The position numbers and the translations under genes are program-made. From Marchantia polymorpha subsp. ruderalis (lineage: Eukaryota; Streptophyta; Marchantiopsida; Marchantiales; Marchantiaceae), in NCBI GenBank assembly GCA_037833965.1, contig AP031358.1, positions 3,356,001 to 3,420,000 of the forward strand: a stretch of DNA of 64,000 bases, written 5' to 3'. This document shows, in pieces, positions 50,038-62,388 of the stretch. Each line of letters begins with the position of its first letter. The stretch's first letter is position 1. The notes beneath the pieces were generated by a model. It did no database searches. It was not told the origin of the DNA and saw nothing but the letters and a program-made list of their open reading frames with translations.

Positions 50038-52083
50038 GCGTGCACATCGGACTTGAGAAGTGCGATAGCCCTTCCGTCAAAAGTCAACTCACAAAGAATG
50101 TGCAATTCTTCCATTTTACTTTTTGCCCTTAATGTTACAAAAGCCATATGCAATCTCAACACACTGATGAATGGACGAAGTACCAAACTCTTTCTCCTGC
50201 AAACAAAGTGATGTATTTCAACAAGAAGGAGACGACGAGGATGAACACGTTTCTCGACAAGTACCGTGACAACCTCACGTTTTCTTTATCGCAACGAACC
50301 ATTGCCAACGATATTGTTGGGAATCTATTTTTCAATCACATGGAAGACAAGAAAGATGACCATTCGGAACCGATAATCAAAGCAAGTGCCACAAAACTGT
50401 TCAAGTTACAGGAAGACGTATCGTATCTTGTCATCATCAAGAACTCGCTATATTTCAATCTCGCAATTGAATTTGTGTGAGGTGAATTGTCGTTTCGCCA
50501 AACTGCAGCTGTTATCATCCAGCATCAAAATATGTGCAAGAATTCAAAACTTGCGGATCTCAACGATCACATGGTGAAATAGTTTGTTCGAGTGCTCCTC
50601 GCCGTTCTTGTCGCCATGGCAGTCGATATCTATCATTATGAATCAAAAACATGTATGGGCATTTTCACTGGTTGCTGACATCAGCTCGGATATGAGAGTC
50701 TCTCTACTCGATAAGCGTATTCGAATCTGCATTGAAGGGGTGCTCTACAACCTCCATATGGTTCTGGTTTTATTCTTTGAACGACATCTAGCCGTCAACT
50801 AGATGAAATTCATCAAAATTATACTCGATACTCTCTATGCAGATTGGTGCTCCAAATTGATTTCGATCAACTCTAACGGGAAGAACACGATGATCGTTCG
50901 ATACTGAGGAGTTTTCACCTTGCTCGAGAAAGAATGGAACAACCATGTGCTCCGGATTTAGTGCGTTCCACATCAATTAGACATTGTTGTCAAGAACGTC
51001 ACACAATATGTTTTAGATAAGACGTTCTACAAAATAGGTCATGTCTATTCTGTTCATCTTCAAAAGCAGCAAAATTTGATCATAGACGTGGGATCCAAAT
51101 GCCCGAAAGAAACAATGTGTTGGGTTGTTTTTGGTAGCATTCTACATTGGCTTCTTCATAATTATCATCAATTGATTATCCACAATGCCGCAAAATGCCC
51201 CATTCACGCGTCGTCGAGAATGTGATGCGTTATTGTAGCTGCTATTTCACCATTGTTTGACAAGATTGCAATCACGTTCACCAAAATCCAAGCCCGCAAC
51301 ATTGTGATCTCACAGCAGCGACAAGAAATGTCAAAACTGGTTGTTGATATTGCCGCAGGTTTGGACATACGTCCTGCCATCGATGAGATGTTGGAAGTGA
51401 TTGATCCCTTCATCATCATCATGCAAAGCAATTGTTTCATTTTGAAAGATTTTTTCGTCATGCACATTCAAGATCAGAGATCTTGGGTTTGTGACTTGTA
51501 CAATGATCTCTCTCACATTGATAAACTAACAACGTTGAAGCAATCATCATCTTTAGCATTTTTATTGTTGCTAATGTATGGCAGGTATAAGCCGAGCGAG
51601 ATTTGAACAACAACGCCTGAGAGTTGGAAGCCGCTCCTACTATGCCCACGAATCTTGTCAATATCTGCCACTCCGCATTCATCCAAGATGTGTTGGATCC
51701 ACATTGCGTTCATCTATCAAAACATTGGTCTCAACAACATATCAATGACGTGGAGAATGAACATCGACATTTGTGTGCATTATACGATTGCAAGCCACAT
51801 GTCGCGAAGACATTCCATCAGCATGAAGAACACGTAGTTTTTAACGATGTGTGGGATGTTGTCAAGGGATGATTTGGTGGTTTACGCCTGTTTTATGGTT
51901 GATTGGTGACAGCATTTCCCAACACGGCGGTTGTTGAAAGCAATTTTTCGATGGTGAAGTGGGAAAAGAACGAGACTCGCACAAGCCTAACCAGCGTGGC
52001 GCTTGCTGGTATAATGCAGATGAAACAATTCGAGCTCTTAAAGTCCCTGTTCAAACGTCCAAATGCTGAGGTCAAACATTGAA
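49524..52083 (+). pseudogene. hAT-like transposase pseudogene with BED-type zinc finger
   Basis: The frame 49524-50132 encodes the repeat array and then VQCLSC, the Cys pair of a BED-like zinc finger. After one in-frame TAA at 50130 the same frame resumes with CYKSHMQSQHTDEW, giving the His pair, and runs to 50480. Later pieces in other frames include QQHINDVENEHRHLCALYD at about 51.73-51.79 kb, and a C-terminal block at about 51.9-52.0 kb reading AFPNTAVVESNFSMVKWE, comparable to the hAT dimerisation region. Many stops lie between. It is a dead gene. The call to hAT is by layout and motif resemblance. Other zinc-finger transposase superfamilies cannot be excluded. Confidence 0.6.
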
Positions 52084-52198
52084 ATTCACTTTTTGACTTT
52101 AAGATACACACAATGCCAATTTTGCCAAAATTACCCAAAGAAAGTTGTCAAAATTAAATTCATTTTGGCAAACTTGGCATATGCCACAAACTATGAGG

Positions 52199-54321
52199 CT
52201 TGCAGTACATACCATCCACAATTCAACTCGTAATTATATGACTCTACTTCAATGACTTATTCGAGTCAAACATGAATAATCTGGTTGATCTTGAGTGAAA
52301 CTGGGGCCAACAACCACGTTGGGTACTGGACAACCACCTTGGAAAATATTGTAAAATTGTGTTGAATAAGCATTTTTTCTTCCTGTGTAAAAAAGAAAAC
52401 CTTAATTAAACCTTTCTTAATTTAAAAATTAATTGTCAGAAATATATTTACACAAATTTAGGACCTCACATCTTAATTTTTTTCTACAATGGATGGGTCT
52501 TCCGATTCTCTATGGCTATCTAACTCGCTCTCTGATTTCCACTTTACCTAGAGAAATCTTATCTGACCCTTCCTCAAATATATGCCTCGAGAAGTGGGCT
52601 TTTGATTCTCGAAGGCTTGACTCAACCCTTAGCCTGTCGAGAAGAAGCGATGCACGCCATGCCGTCATTGGATGTTCTGTTCAGACAGCAGTAGTACAAG
52701 CTTCGTCCAATCGAAGACAGGACGAAACGAAATCGCATCAATGTAGCGCACAAACAGAAGCGTGTGCTCGAGTACAAATTGGACTGCGGGATTTTGGACC
52801 CAGGTACATTCTGCTGCATGCCAGTGCGAAGTCCGAAGCTTCCACCGAAGCACTTGCATCCACTTCGGTCGACGGCGGCGTCGTGCTGCATGCACGCTTC
52901 GGGGTTCCAACGACTCCTGCACGGTCTCGGCTTCTGCCGCCTCCGCTGCGAATGGGATCCGAGCTCATGACGAGTAACTCAGCACGCGAGAGCCCGAGTC
53001 AACTGATGGTGTAGGCATACAGTGTTTCGAGGTGGACAAACAGTCGGTTATTTCGCCTGCGTTGTCACTCTCATGTCTCGGATACCTCATCCCACCTTAC
53101 CGATGCACAAACTGTTCCCAGAACGTGGCCTGGCAACTGCTGACCTTGACCTCCATGCAAATTGTCGTCAGCGTCTGTTCCACGAAGGAAAAGGACAGAG
53201 TAAAATAACAAAACTTGAAGAATAACCGAATGGCATACATTCTGCTAGCCCCACTACTATTACAACGTGAAAACGATGCTTTTAATGAACTAAAATAGCA
53301 CATCATGCAAAGAAAATCATTGTTATAATGTCTTAATGTGTCTAGTTTAAGTGGCCTACAATAGCAGAATATACGAACAAGAGTTATGAATATAATCATC
53401 GCTAAGAACGATATTTGTTGCAGAAACTGATACTCCCTATATATATTCATATATATATACACGGAAATACCTTTGCAAAGATGCACGATAAGTTTACCAA
53501 ATAGATGTTATCCAAGTTACATAAAATGGTTTTATGAGGGACATTCTAAGGTTCATGTGTGCAATCGCGTGGGGGAGGAAATCGCCATAACCATGACGTG
53601 ATCCTGCTGATGATGAAAGTAATTCCTCACGAACTTCCTTCAGAGAATCCTTGCATCATCCATTTTGCAAATCCTCTCATCCGTGGACTCGGTCTTTCGA
53701 CTCTGGACTAGTCGATGGACCAGTCGTGAGATATACTTGGAACCGAAGTCGCACGAAGATGCTCACCGAGAAAGATGCTACTCTGGAATTTTTGTAATCA
53801 TAGTTCGAAGATGTACTGCCTCTTGGAAGATGGTTACAGGGAACTAAACCCTTCACGACATTATCATTACTTCTGCAAGCTTTGCTCACAACAAGAAGAT
53901 TCAACTGCATTACCCTTTTCAATGATGGTCTGTTCTAATAAATTTCTTTACTTTCGGAAAGCATATGCTCTCTGACTTTTCAGATATATTCCAGAAAAAG
54001 TTGGCCAACGCTCAGTTCATACATATCTGTATATAAGCTCAGACCGACAAAGAACTATACCAAGCAAGAACCAATCTCAATGTAAGAGCTTGAGAGAAGT
54101 GCCTACCACTACGGCTGACTACCGTCTGTAGTATGAACATCTTGGCGACATACAGAGGATGCAGTGCTGCTGAATGGATCTGAATGAATTCAAGTGACTG
54201 GTTCGATATTATCGAACTCACAGATTCTTCTTCCCATTCGTAGTTTTACATTTAGTTCTACGAAAGAATTATAGATGAATCTCCAACAATACATTGGCAG
54301 CGGCTTTCTTGCTGATCCGCT
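52199..54321. other. Intergenic DNA with a GC-rich patch, no gene identified
   Basis: A 193-codon plus-strand frame at 52433-53014 crosses a GC-richer patch (52.6-53.0 kb). Other frames on both strands overlap it and none shows a domain, so I do not call a gene. A short TA repeat is near 53.44 kb. The 3' untranslated part of the OTU gene probably occupies the last few hundred bases before 54322. Confidence 0.4.
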
Positions 54322-57300
54322 TTAGATGCAAAGAACACCTAAATCTACCTCTTTAGAACATGACGGTCTGTCCGAGGATTTCTCAACCAAGCTCGAAGCT
54401 TTGGCAGCCCTGGACTTATCCTTTCTTGCTTTGTTCGATAACGATCTCTCTGGACCACTGGCAAAAGAGAAGACGATGTTCACCAGTTAGATGTTTACTT
54501 AAGAGTTTGCTATGCAACGTCAGCACAGTAGCTACAAGCTGTTGGTTCCCCAGTGACAAAAGCTCTCGCACGAAAATTTTGCGAACTCACCTTGTTAAAA
54601 TAGTCACAGTAGGTTTGTGCTGTACTGCACCACAGCAAACTTTGTACTTCTTTTTGGAGCCGCACGGGCACGCTTTATTTCGAGACACGACCTGCCAAAA
54701 ACGCGCAGTCATAAAGAGTAATTTTCTCAACGGCCTACCTCACAAGAGCGGAACATGCAATTAATCTTGGGGCCTCTAAGAATCATCAATTACCCTTGAC
54801 AACATGAGGTAATCTATTCTCAGAGCCTGAAGACCAAGGAGGAGAAGATGCAAGACGGGTATGAAGAGATATAGAAGAAGGAATACTATTAGAGAGTGAA
54901 CAGAGCTTCTCTTATTACTCCCCATAAGTAATTCACGCTAATACCCAGAACTGTTGGCTCAGAGACAAGGCCTTTCACCCCTAAGAATACGATCTTAGAA
55001 CCATATCTCTTCGTTATGTCATTCACTAATTTAATCATTACCTCCTGAATCCGCAAAGCTGATTGTTCTGTATACAAAATGGACAAAGAATACTTCTCAA
55101 TCAGACACTGTATCAAGTGTATATGCTTACTTGTCTTGCTGTACTTCCAGTCTCCACTTCCTTCGATTTGGAGAGCTTAGTTTTCGACTCGTCATCTGAA
55201 ATACCCTCTAGTGCTTCTTCCAAAAGCAGGTTGTTCGTTTCAAGTTCATGTTCAAATTGGGGCAATTCTGTGCTCTTTGATCCTGCATTTAAAAAAGGAA
55301 GAAACACAGGCCAATAGTAAAATAAATATAACTTCCTGTACTTGTTCTATTATTGTGAACGAGAAATACAAGAAATAGTATAGGTGAGATGAAAAGAACA
55401 AACACGCGGCGTCCTCTGACCTTCACATTTATGTACGACTGCTGCTTACTTCAACCACTGAGGGTTAAATGAACACAATAAAAGATGAGCGCTGAGTATG
55501 GACTGAGGCTGACGGGCTGGACAATCATTTATACAAATATTCTTATTACATAAATCATATGTTACACGCATCTTTTGATAATGACGATAAAAGCCATGTA
55601 CCTTCAAATTCCGCTTTTGAGAGGGTTTCCTCCATATCCCTTGCTGATTGATAAATTTCTTCGCTGAAGTTCTTTTCAGCAATAATATACTCTATAGCAG
55701 CTGAAGTGTCACCATGACAATCATCCAGCACCTGCCACCGGACCATCATTAATGTGCAATAAGTTTCTATTTTATGAAACAGCAGAATCTGATACACGAT
55801 TTTGAATCTTGCTAGAGGACATCCGCACCTGTTTGACATAGGCTGAATCTGAACATCCAGATCCCGCCATGACAAGTTTCACTGTTGCAGGTGACTTTCC
55901 TTCAACTTTCGTGGGTTTTTTTCCTTGCTTTTTCCCATCCTTTGCGGGTGGGGCTTCATTGACCAACTTTGTAGCAGCCTGGAAACAAAAGATAATTGCA
56001 TGATTTTAGATAGAATCATGCTTGTGCATACCGTCGTTTAGTTTTAAGAATGGTCAAACTACTGTCATTACATTCCAACCTTCCTAAGGTTTTTTCTCCA
56101 CAGAATTCGATCTGCACATAAATAAACTAACAAGCATATCCCCATAACAGCCTATGCCTGATCAAAAAACGAGTAGGTATCAGCTGGCACACCTTGACAC
56201 TGTCAAGCTTGGGAGGTCCTGTACCATCATCATCAACCGGACGGACGCTGTTGTAATGCTCCTCTCCATGATATGATCTGCCAGTCATGCCCCATCATTC
56301 TGGCGTACGCTGAAGTCAATGAAATGCAGCCCATTCTCGACGTTGCAAGATAATGTAGCGATAAATCAAGTAAACATAGGAGATGAAAGATGCGTGGTGG
56401 GAGGCTGCATACATTAATTCTCTCAACTCTGAGTAAGATAACAAGTTTGTGGCAAGTGTGAAGTGGCTGAAATCTTACATATGAGCCGTATGATTGACAA
56501 TGCACCAAACTAATCAATTTTCTCATAAACAATAACAGTGTAAGCTACAATCCAACGACTAACCAATAAAAATTTCCCGTAGGTTCCCGACGATGGTGAC
56601 AGAGGTCCTGGGTCTGTCGGATCCGGGTAGACAATTGGGCTGATAAAGATTGATGTGTAATATCCACTTATCTTGCATATCATCAACCCAGTGGACTCGG
56701 AACTGTCTCGGCGGACATAAGTTGATGTGAAGAAGAAGAAGAAGAAGATGTGGTGTATTAGCTCGCAAGCCAAAGATAAACTATTTCTATGGAAAACCGA
56801 CCACTGGGTTGAATTACAAAGCACTATTCATAAGTTCAAATTAGAATCAACATAATCATCACGGGTCCCTCAACGACTTGGAATCATGTCATGAGTTGAA
56901 AGATAAGAGCACATTTGAACTTTGCAGTTAGAGACAGGCGAGATCAAGTATTGCGTGCTTTAATATGTAAATTGTTCTTCACAATCAGATATACTAATAA
57001 GCATGTATCTGTATTATCTGAAGAGCCTAGGCCATCTTCAAAATCGAACAGGCAGATAGCAAGTCACGCTTGGTAGCAAAAGGAAACGTCCAACTTGGAT
57101 GGGAGGACCAAAAGGAACATGCATTGTGGAATGCATGTGTCGAAATGAATGTTGAATCCACATGGAAACATTACTAGTGGTAAAAGCTTATTTGGAGAAA
57201 CATTGTACATACATTCAGGCAGCCGCAAAGCAGCGGAAGATGGTAAACACCAATAATGGAAACAAAAAAGTGGATGATGTTACCGAAAAGGTAACCAAAG

Positions 57301-60300
57301 AAGGAGGTGCTAGCTTGGACTCTTTTCATGCTCGATGGATGTACGGAGGCTGTAATCAGCTTAGAAGAAGGGCTTGCATCAGAATGTCCCAGCTTTCCCA
57401 AGATCTAGTCAGCCCCTTGAGGTCCTCTTGTACATTAGCCTGAAATCATCCCAAGGTTCAATTGCTGCTTTTCGCGCTAAAATACGATCGGATTAATAAG
57501 GAACGAGTATCTTACCTAATTTGCACAAATACTAAGAGAAGAAGAATAAGATTTTGTGCTAGCTTTGAAAACAGTTTCAAGTAACAACGTACATCACACA
57601 AACAGCAAGATAGCTACCAACGATAAAAAAAACAAGTCAAGAGATGAAGTTGAATGATCCCTGGAAATGAAGTTAAGTCTACCATACATGACACGTTATT
57701 TCAAGAAGACGCGAGTTACAACAAGAGTATTTCAAGATGACATATTTAGTCTCACTAGATATATGTAGAAAATGCACGGAAATGCGAAACAAGAAAGAAA
57801 AGTGCACAAGGTGTTGGTCATAATGCAAAGTCTGTCTTCTTCACGTTGGTCCTAATTGTCTGGTAGTTCTCTAAACAGCCACCTCATTAATGAAACTTGT
57901 ACAAGCTATTGAATCCATTAGATTTCCCATTAACTTCTGGAGGGAAGTAGATACATTTCTTTACCCTTCCTTTGTCTGTTCTTTAGAGAAAATTATAGAA
58001 TGTGAATCCATAGATTGTGCAGAGTCGAGACCAATCCTCAAATTAAAGTTGAAGAATACATCAAAAGTCTAACTTTTCAGATTGATACGGATCCAAATCT
58101 ACGTCTCATTCACGAGAATCTCAATTCTCTGTAGGAAAGAGACTTATTAAAATTTTCATATTAAAATTGAAAGTACACGGATTCTTTCGAGATGCAAGTA
58201 CACCCCTACTATAAGACATGAAAGAATGAGATAAAATTAGGTGTCGAGATTTCATAATAGAATTGTGTTTATCCAACTCATCACCAGTGCATCTTCTGAA
58301 TGCCTCAAAGACTGATATACTATCTTGTATTAGCTCCTACATGTATGATTTAGGCTGGAGATTACGGTATGTAGTATGAACGTTATAACTTCTCTGTATA
58401 CTTTAATACAGAGAATAAATAGCAATTCTACTCAAATCATGCTAGTAACAGGATCAATGAGAGTCAACGACGGGTTACTGCCTAAAATTACAAGCAGGTG
58501 CTCTCGCTGGAGCCTAAAGCTGATAATCAGACTTGCCAAGCAGAGTGCATGATTCTCTTCCATGCTTCTCACAGAGTCAGTATCTAAGAGCTTTCCGGTT
58601 CTTTGTTCGACCACATCCCCTCTTAAATGAGAATCATTAACCCACTAGTAAAAATTAGATATATTTACAATTATGTACAATACTATTCAAGATTCGAAAG
58701 CGTAGTGACGAATTCTTGTCAAGAATCTACTATGCATGTTATCTAGACAGTATGGGTTTCTACTCACAATTCCTAAGGTGCAATGTTAAGCCTTGGTTTG
58801 TTACAAATGTATTCATACAACATACATGTAATGTTGGCAGCTTCAACAGGTATCGGCTTAACGAGGATATTCACTACATTTTACATAAATTCCTTCAGTA
58901 AAATATAGAACATCAATAGTTTATTAAAATTCAAGGCATCACAGCAAATCTACTTGACAGTTGGATCTTTCAACTTAAAAACATGTTTGTATCTTTCGAC
59001 CTTCAGCATTATTCACTTACGTTCTCATGCACGAAAGTTGAATTTAGTATTATATATTAAGTGCAATATGAATACTATCCACTGTGGAAAATATTTAGTT
59101 ATGGGGCTGAATTACTAGAACCACGAAACCTCATAACAAGTCTCACATTGGAATTAACATGGGTATGGAATTGGAATCGGAGGTGAATACGTCAAATTTT
59201 TTAATCACATAATCTATAAAGGATAAGAAGAATTAATTTCTATATCACAAAATGATCCTTGTCGTGTCAAAGACATATAAAGCCTTGACAAAGAGTTTCT
59301 CGTCTAATGGCTATATAACATCTTCTTTTACCCTGGGCGAAATTCCGTTCATGTATCGACAAAAAAAGCAAAAGAATTTATTCTTACAAAGACAAGTGGT
59401 TGAAAACACACCGCAGACAGCACCAATTCAAGTACAGACTGGGTGAGCACACTACTGCTAATTTGAGTGATACAACTTACAGTTGGAGTATTGGGGTGCC
59501 GGGGTTCTGAAAGTTAAAAATTTGCCAACGTGGAAACAATATCTGGTAAAAAAAGAAAAGAATTAGATATGAGGAAGTGACCAGCAAAATTCATACAAGG
59601 CAAATTTGAATACTCACTATGTCCGAAGCAGCAAATAAAGAAATGTTATTTAGTGATGGCTAATGACTGCAGGATTAAGTCTATAAAAAAATATGGGAGG
59701 CTTACAAAGAGAGTGTCACGTTATGTGAGGTCACGTAAGGTTTTCTAGGCTTTATGAGTCATGTAAACCCTATAAAGCTTTACATGACTCCACGCACCCA
59801 AACACTCTGTTTTAAGCCTCTCATGTTTTTAGACTAATCCCAAGCCGTTATAATCCATCACTAAATCACAGAACTTCATTTTCTGCTTCAAAGTCTCAGC
59901 AATCCTAGCAAATGTCAAACCTAATCAGTTCATTGCACATGCATGATACAAAACTACGTAGCTTGCATGTGAATGTAAAGATATGAGACAAAATATTTTT
60001 CCGACCCTGCTTTAATTTTGACACATAGAACGACCTAGTCATACACTTTCATAAGTATTGATATGACTGATTTGACAATAATACACTTGGGAGCAGTTTC
60101 GAGGTTTGACAACAATCAAATATCTCCCTGTCATTCGAGTTAAGGTTCATAATATATAATTCAATCGTCTTCATATTTTCTTCCAAATAAGTCCAGGTCC
60201 AGATCAGTGACATTTACCCTGTGTATGCATATATTGCATCTTGTTGCTAGTGAAGTTGCCTGAAGTTCCATATGACCGGCCCAAGTTCCATCCTGCCTCA

Positions 60301-61496
60301 TGTTTTTACAATATTCATCGAATGGCGTTTCCTCCTCTAGAAATGGCTCAAAGTCCGGTCTATGTTCCTACAATAAACATCTCGAGTTCATGCTGGCGCC
60401 ACTTCAAATATACACATCAAGCAGAAACGACGTAGATACTATACATATTCCCTTTTGAAACTACATGCGAGTACTCAAAAGTAAGGAAGTGATGAGTTCC
60501 TTACTTTCGTAGAATTTGTATGAATACAACTTCCATTAACGCAGAACAAAATTGTAACTCGTCAACAACACTGTCAGAACTCATGTAGAACTTTTCTATC
60601 AATATTTATCAGCCTAAGAATCTCAAGGCATTACCTCTAGATAATCCACTACCATTCGTCGGTATTTGGGATGCTCCTCTTCATTTCCATCGAGTTGATC
60701 GGCTACTGATCTGTGCCGCACGAAAAAATTCACGACAACCATAATACTTATTTTATGCATTCCTATCTTCAGCATGATTTAGTACGAAACCGAAAAAAAT
60801 TGTGGAACAATAATAATTTTCAACTGCTTTACTGTCACATCCTGCAGTGCATTATTGATTCATGATCAACAATTATTAAAAAAAACCTTCTCCAATTCCA
60901 TTTTCTTTTTTGGATTGAAATATTAAATTCATGTCAATTGTAGCACAAACTTTATATTTATTCGAATTGAAAGGAATCTTAAGAGAAACAAATATCTTCC
61001 TGCACCTCTGCCATTTTGGGCTGGGTGGAATGTAATAGATACTGGTAAAATGCAAGGGTAAGAAACATGAAACATGAACAAACAGAGGTCTGGAAATAAA
61101 AGGCATATACACAGCTGCCACATGTACCTGAAAAAGCAATTTCCGTCACCAGTCATATTCACAACTTTGAGACCTAAGGGAGCAAGTTGATCATTCATCT
61201 TTCCATTCTCTCCTCCTCGAGGTTTGGTCTGCTTCACACGGATTCAACATCAAGGGAGTAATCGTTATAAATCTAAATGCTGCCAAGTGACGATGCTCAT
61301 AAGTAAGCAGCTTCTGCCTGGAAAACCCTTGACAATCTTGTTGAGGTCACAAGACGATACAACAGCTCTACGCTGCTAGTGTTGAGAGAATTGACAAACA
61401 ACAGCTCCATAATGGAGATTAAATGCGAGGCAAATTATAGGAGAAACAAACCTTCGTGTTGTTGGCTTTCGCCTTTCGAGTCTTAGGTGGCGCCAT
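54322..61496 (-). CDS. OTU-domain deubiquitinase with UBA-like and SEC-C modules
   Basis: Eleven coding exons (61496-61452, 61228-61128, 60710-60635, 60367-60218, 59506-59481, 56277-56193, 55978-55829, 55731-55602, 55282-55131, 54691-54591, 54457-54322) join in frame to 383 residues. It is a cysteine protease predicted to remove ubiquitin, like animal OTUD3 and plant OTU/SEC-C proteins. The catalytic GDGNCFFR motif gives Asp43 and Cys46. Exon 4 has FDEYCKNMRQDGTWAGHMEL, the substrate-side part of the fold. The catalytic His140 is in GEEHYNSVR, reached by the 26-base exon 5 joining exon 6 across a 3.2-kb intron. A UBA-like helix set (VKLVMAGSGC to AAIEYIIAE) spans about 193-231 and may bind ubiquitin. 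A SEC-C zinc motif (ACPCGSKKKYKVCC) uses Cys313, 315, 324 and 325. The last residues, LGVLCI, match plant homologues. Exon 5 is the least certain, but it keeps frame and completes the fold. Confidence 0.9.
56278..59480 (-). other. 3.2-kb intron of the OTU gene with unexplained ORF
   Basis: The intron between OTU coding exons 5 and 6. It contains a plus-strand 93-codon frame (57162-57443) with Lys-rich early residues and no recognisable domain. A GAA run lies at about 56730-56748. No exon, RNA gene or transposase is identified. Confidence 0.5.
59623..59898. mobile_element. Foldback MITE-like element in an OTU intron
   Basis: A long imperfect inverted repeat: the left arm (about 59623-59732) carries TTTAGTGATGG and GGGAGGCTTACAAAGAGAGTG. 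The right arm (about 59787-59898) carries their reverse complements (CACTCTGTTTTAAGCCTC and CCATCACTAAA). The centre is a perfect 12-base stem, GAGTCATGTAAA at 59756-59767 with TTTACATGACTC at 59779-59790. It has no coding capacity. It lies in the intron between OTU exons 4 and 5. The arms may extend a little further outward with weaker pairing. Confidence 0.75.
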
Positions 61497-62230
61497 GGTA
61501 GGTTGACTGAAGGCCGATGGAATTTCAAAACTTCAATTGCTTCAGAAAAGCACAACCCATGCACTTCTGCACGAAAATCGGAGTCATGGGCATTCATTCA
61601 ATTCGCGCTGACTGCAGCACTGTTTTCGACGAAAGGATCTTCTCTGAACATTCTATGAATATAGATAACAGAAGGAGGAGTGGAGAAGCCAAACGGCAGA
61701 ACACTCTCAGATTCCGGAGCGAAAACGTGAAAATCCGCACCTTCTCTGCTGTCGTACGTGTCATCACCTTCGTGCACAAATTTGAAGACATTCACTCACG
61801 GATCTATCTACCACACTCCTCACAACTGTAAGCATGTGTCCACAAGAAATTTCAGTCCTACTACTACATTGACATTTGCTGAATTGCAGGCTCTTCAATC
61901 AGATCCGATCACGTCCGGTCGAAAGCAATTCACGGATCTGGGGTTTGAGTCACACCTCCTGCCACTCTGAACGTCAACTGATGTTCCCGCATGGACCTAA
62001 TTCGTCTCAGGGTTGAGGGTTTTTCATAAAATCATAATTGTGTTGAGAATTATTCGCTTAACAATCAAGCAAATCTTTCCAAATCAATTCCACCGAACTT
62101 TCCTGAAGGACATTGTGGTCGCGGAATCTCTCTTTATACAGACTTGAGCGATTTGGTTCGTTTTCTTGTTCTTTACTTTCTCTTTCTGTATAAATATGCC
62201 TTGTACTCTTTAATGTTTCGAATCTAATGT
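61497..62230. promoter_or_regulatory. Upstream region of the OTU gene
   Basis: DNA directly upstream of the OTU start on the minus strand, with a GC-richer part up to about 61.8 kb that suits a leader and promoter. A plus-strand 104-codon frame (61517-61831) and its antisense shadows have no domain. I found no certain TATA box. Confidence 0.3.
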
Positions 62231-62388
62231 ACAATATAGGGAGTGCCTAGTTATCATTGGTCGATGCAGTGTTATAGGTTTGAGTGAAGCAACTATTTCT
62301 TAAATAGGGTCTTTGACCAAAGAATAACCTATAGTAGTATGAGCACTAATTAACTTAGTGATAACTAGCCACTCCCACATTATATTGT
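62231..62388. mobile_element. Short MITE-like inverted-repeat element
   Basis: The left end GGGAGTGCCTAGTTATCA, preceded by ACAATATA, is mirrored at the right end, which read on the minus strand is GGGAGTGGCTAGTTATCA with a flank ACAATATAATGT. The element is about 160 bases and holds inner inverted words (TATAGGTT / AACCTATA, CTTTGACCAAAG). The flanks ACAATATA (left) and ACATTATA (right) could be a mutated 8-base target duplication. It is non-coding. Confidence 0.7.

Larger units (their letters stand above)
49064..52198 (+). mobile_element. Decayed hAT-like DNA transposon
   Basis: The outer limits are proposed from similar ends. At 49064 the sequence begins CCTCACAAAATTTGG, and at 52198, read on the minus strand, CCTCATAGTTTGTGG. 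Both are followed by words like TGCCAAATTTTCC / TGCCAAGTTTGCC. No 8-base target duplication is visible, so the exact ends are uncertain. Inside are the 126-base tandem array and a broken transposase with an N-terminal zinc finger and a C-terminal hAT-type region. The superfamily call rests on the C-terminal protein motif and zinc-finger layout. Confidence 0.5.

Noticed and set aside
52433..53014. 193-codon plus-strand ORF
   Set aside because: No domain, Ser/Arg/Ala-rich in the GC patch, overlapping frames on both strands.
55997..56095. Extra OTU exon with IEFCGEKTLGRLE
   Set aside because: It has splice-like ends, but including it breaks the frame of the UBA exon. Joining 56193 directly to 55978 keeps frame.
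57162..57443. 93-codon plus-strand ORF in the OTU intron
   Set aside because: No recognisable domain or transcript signal. Kept only as a note.
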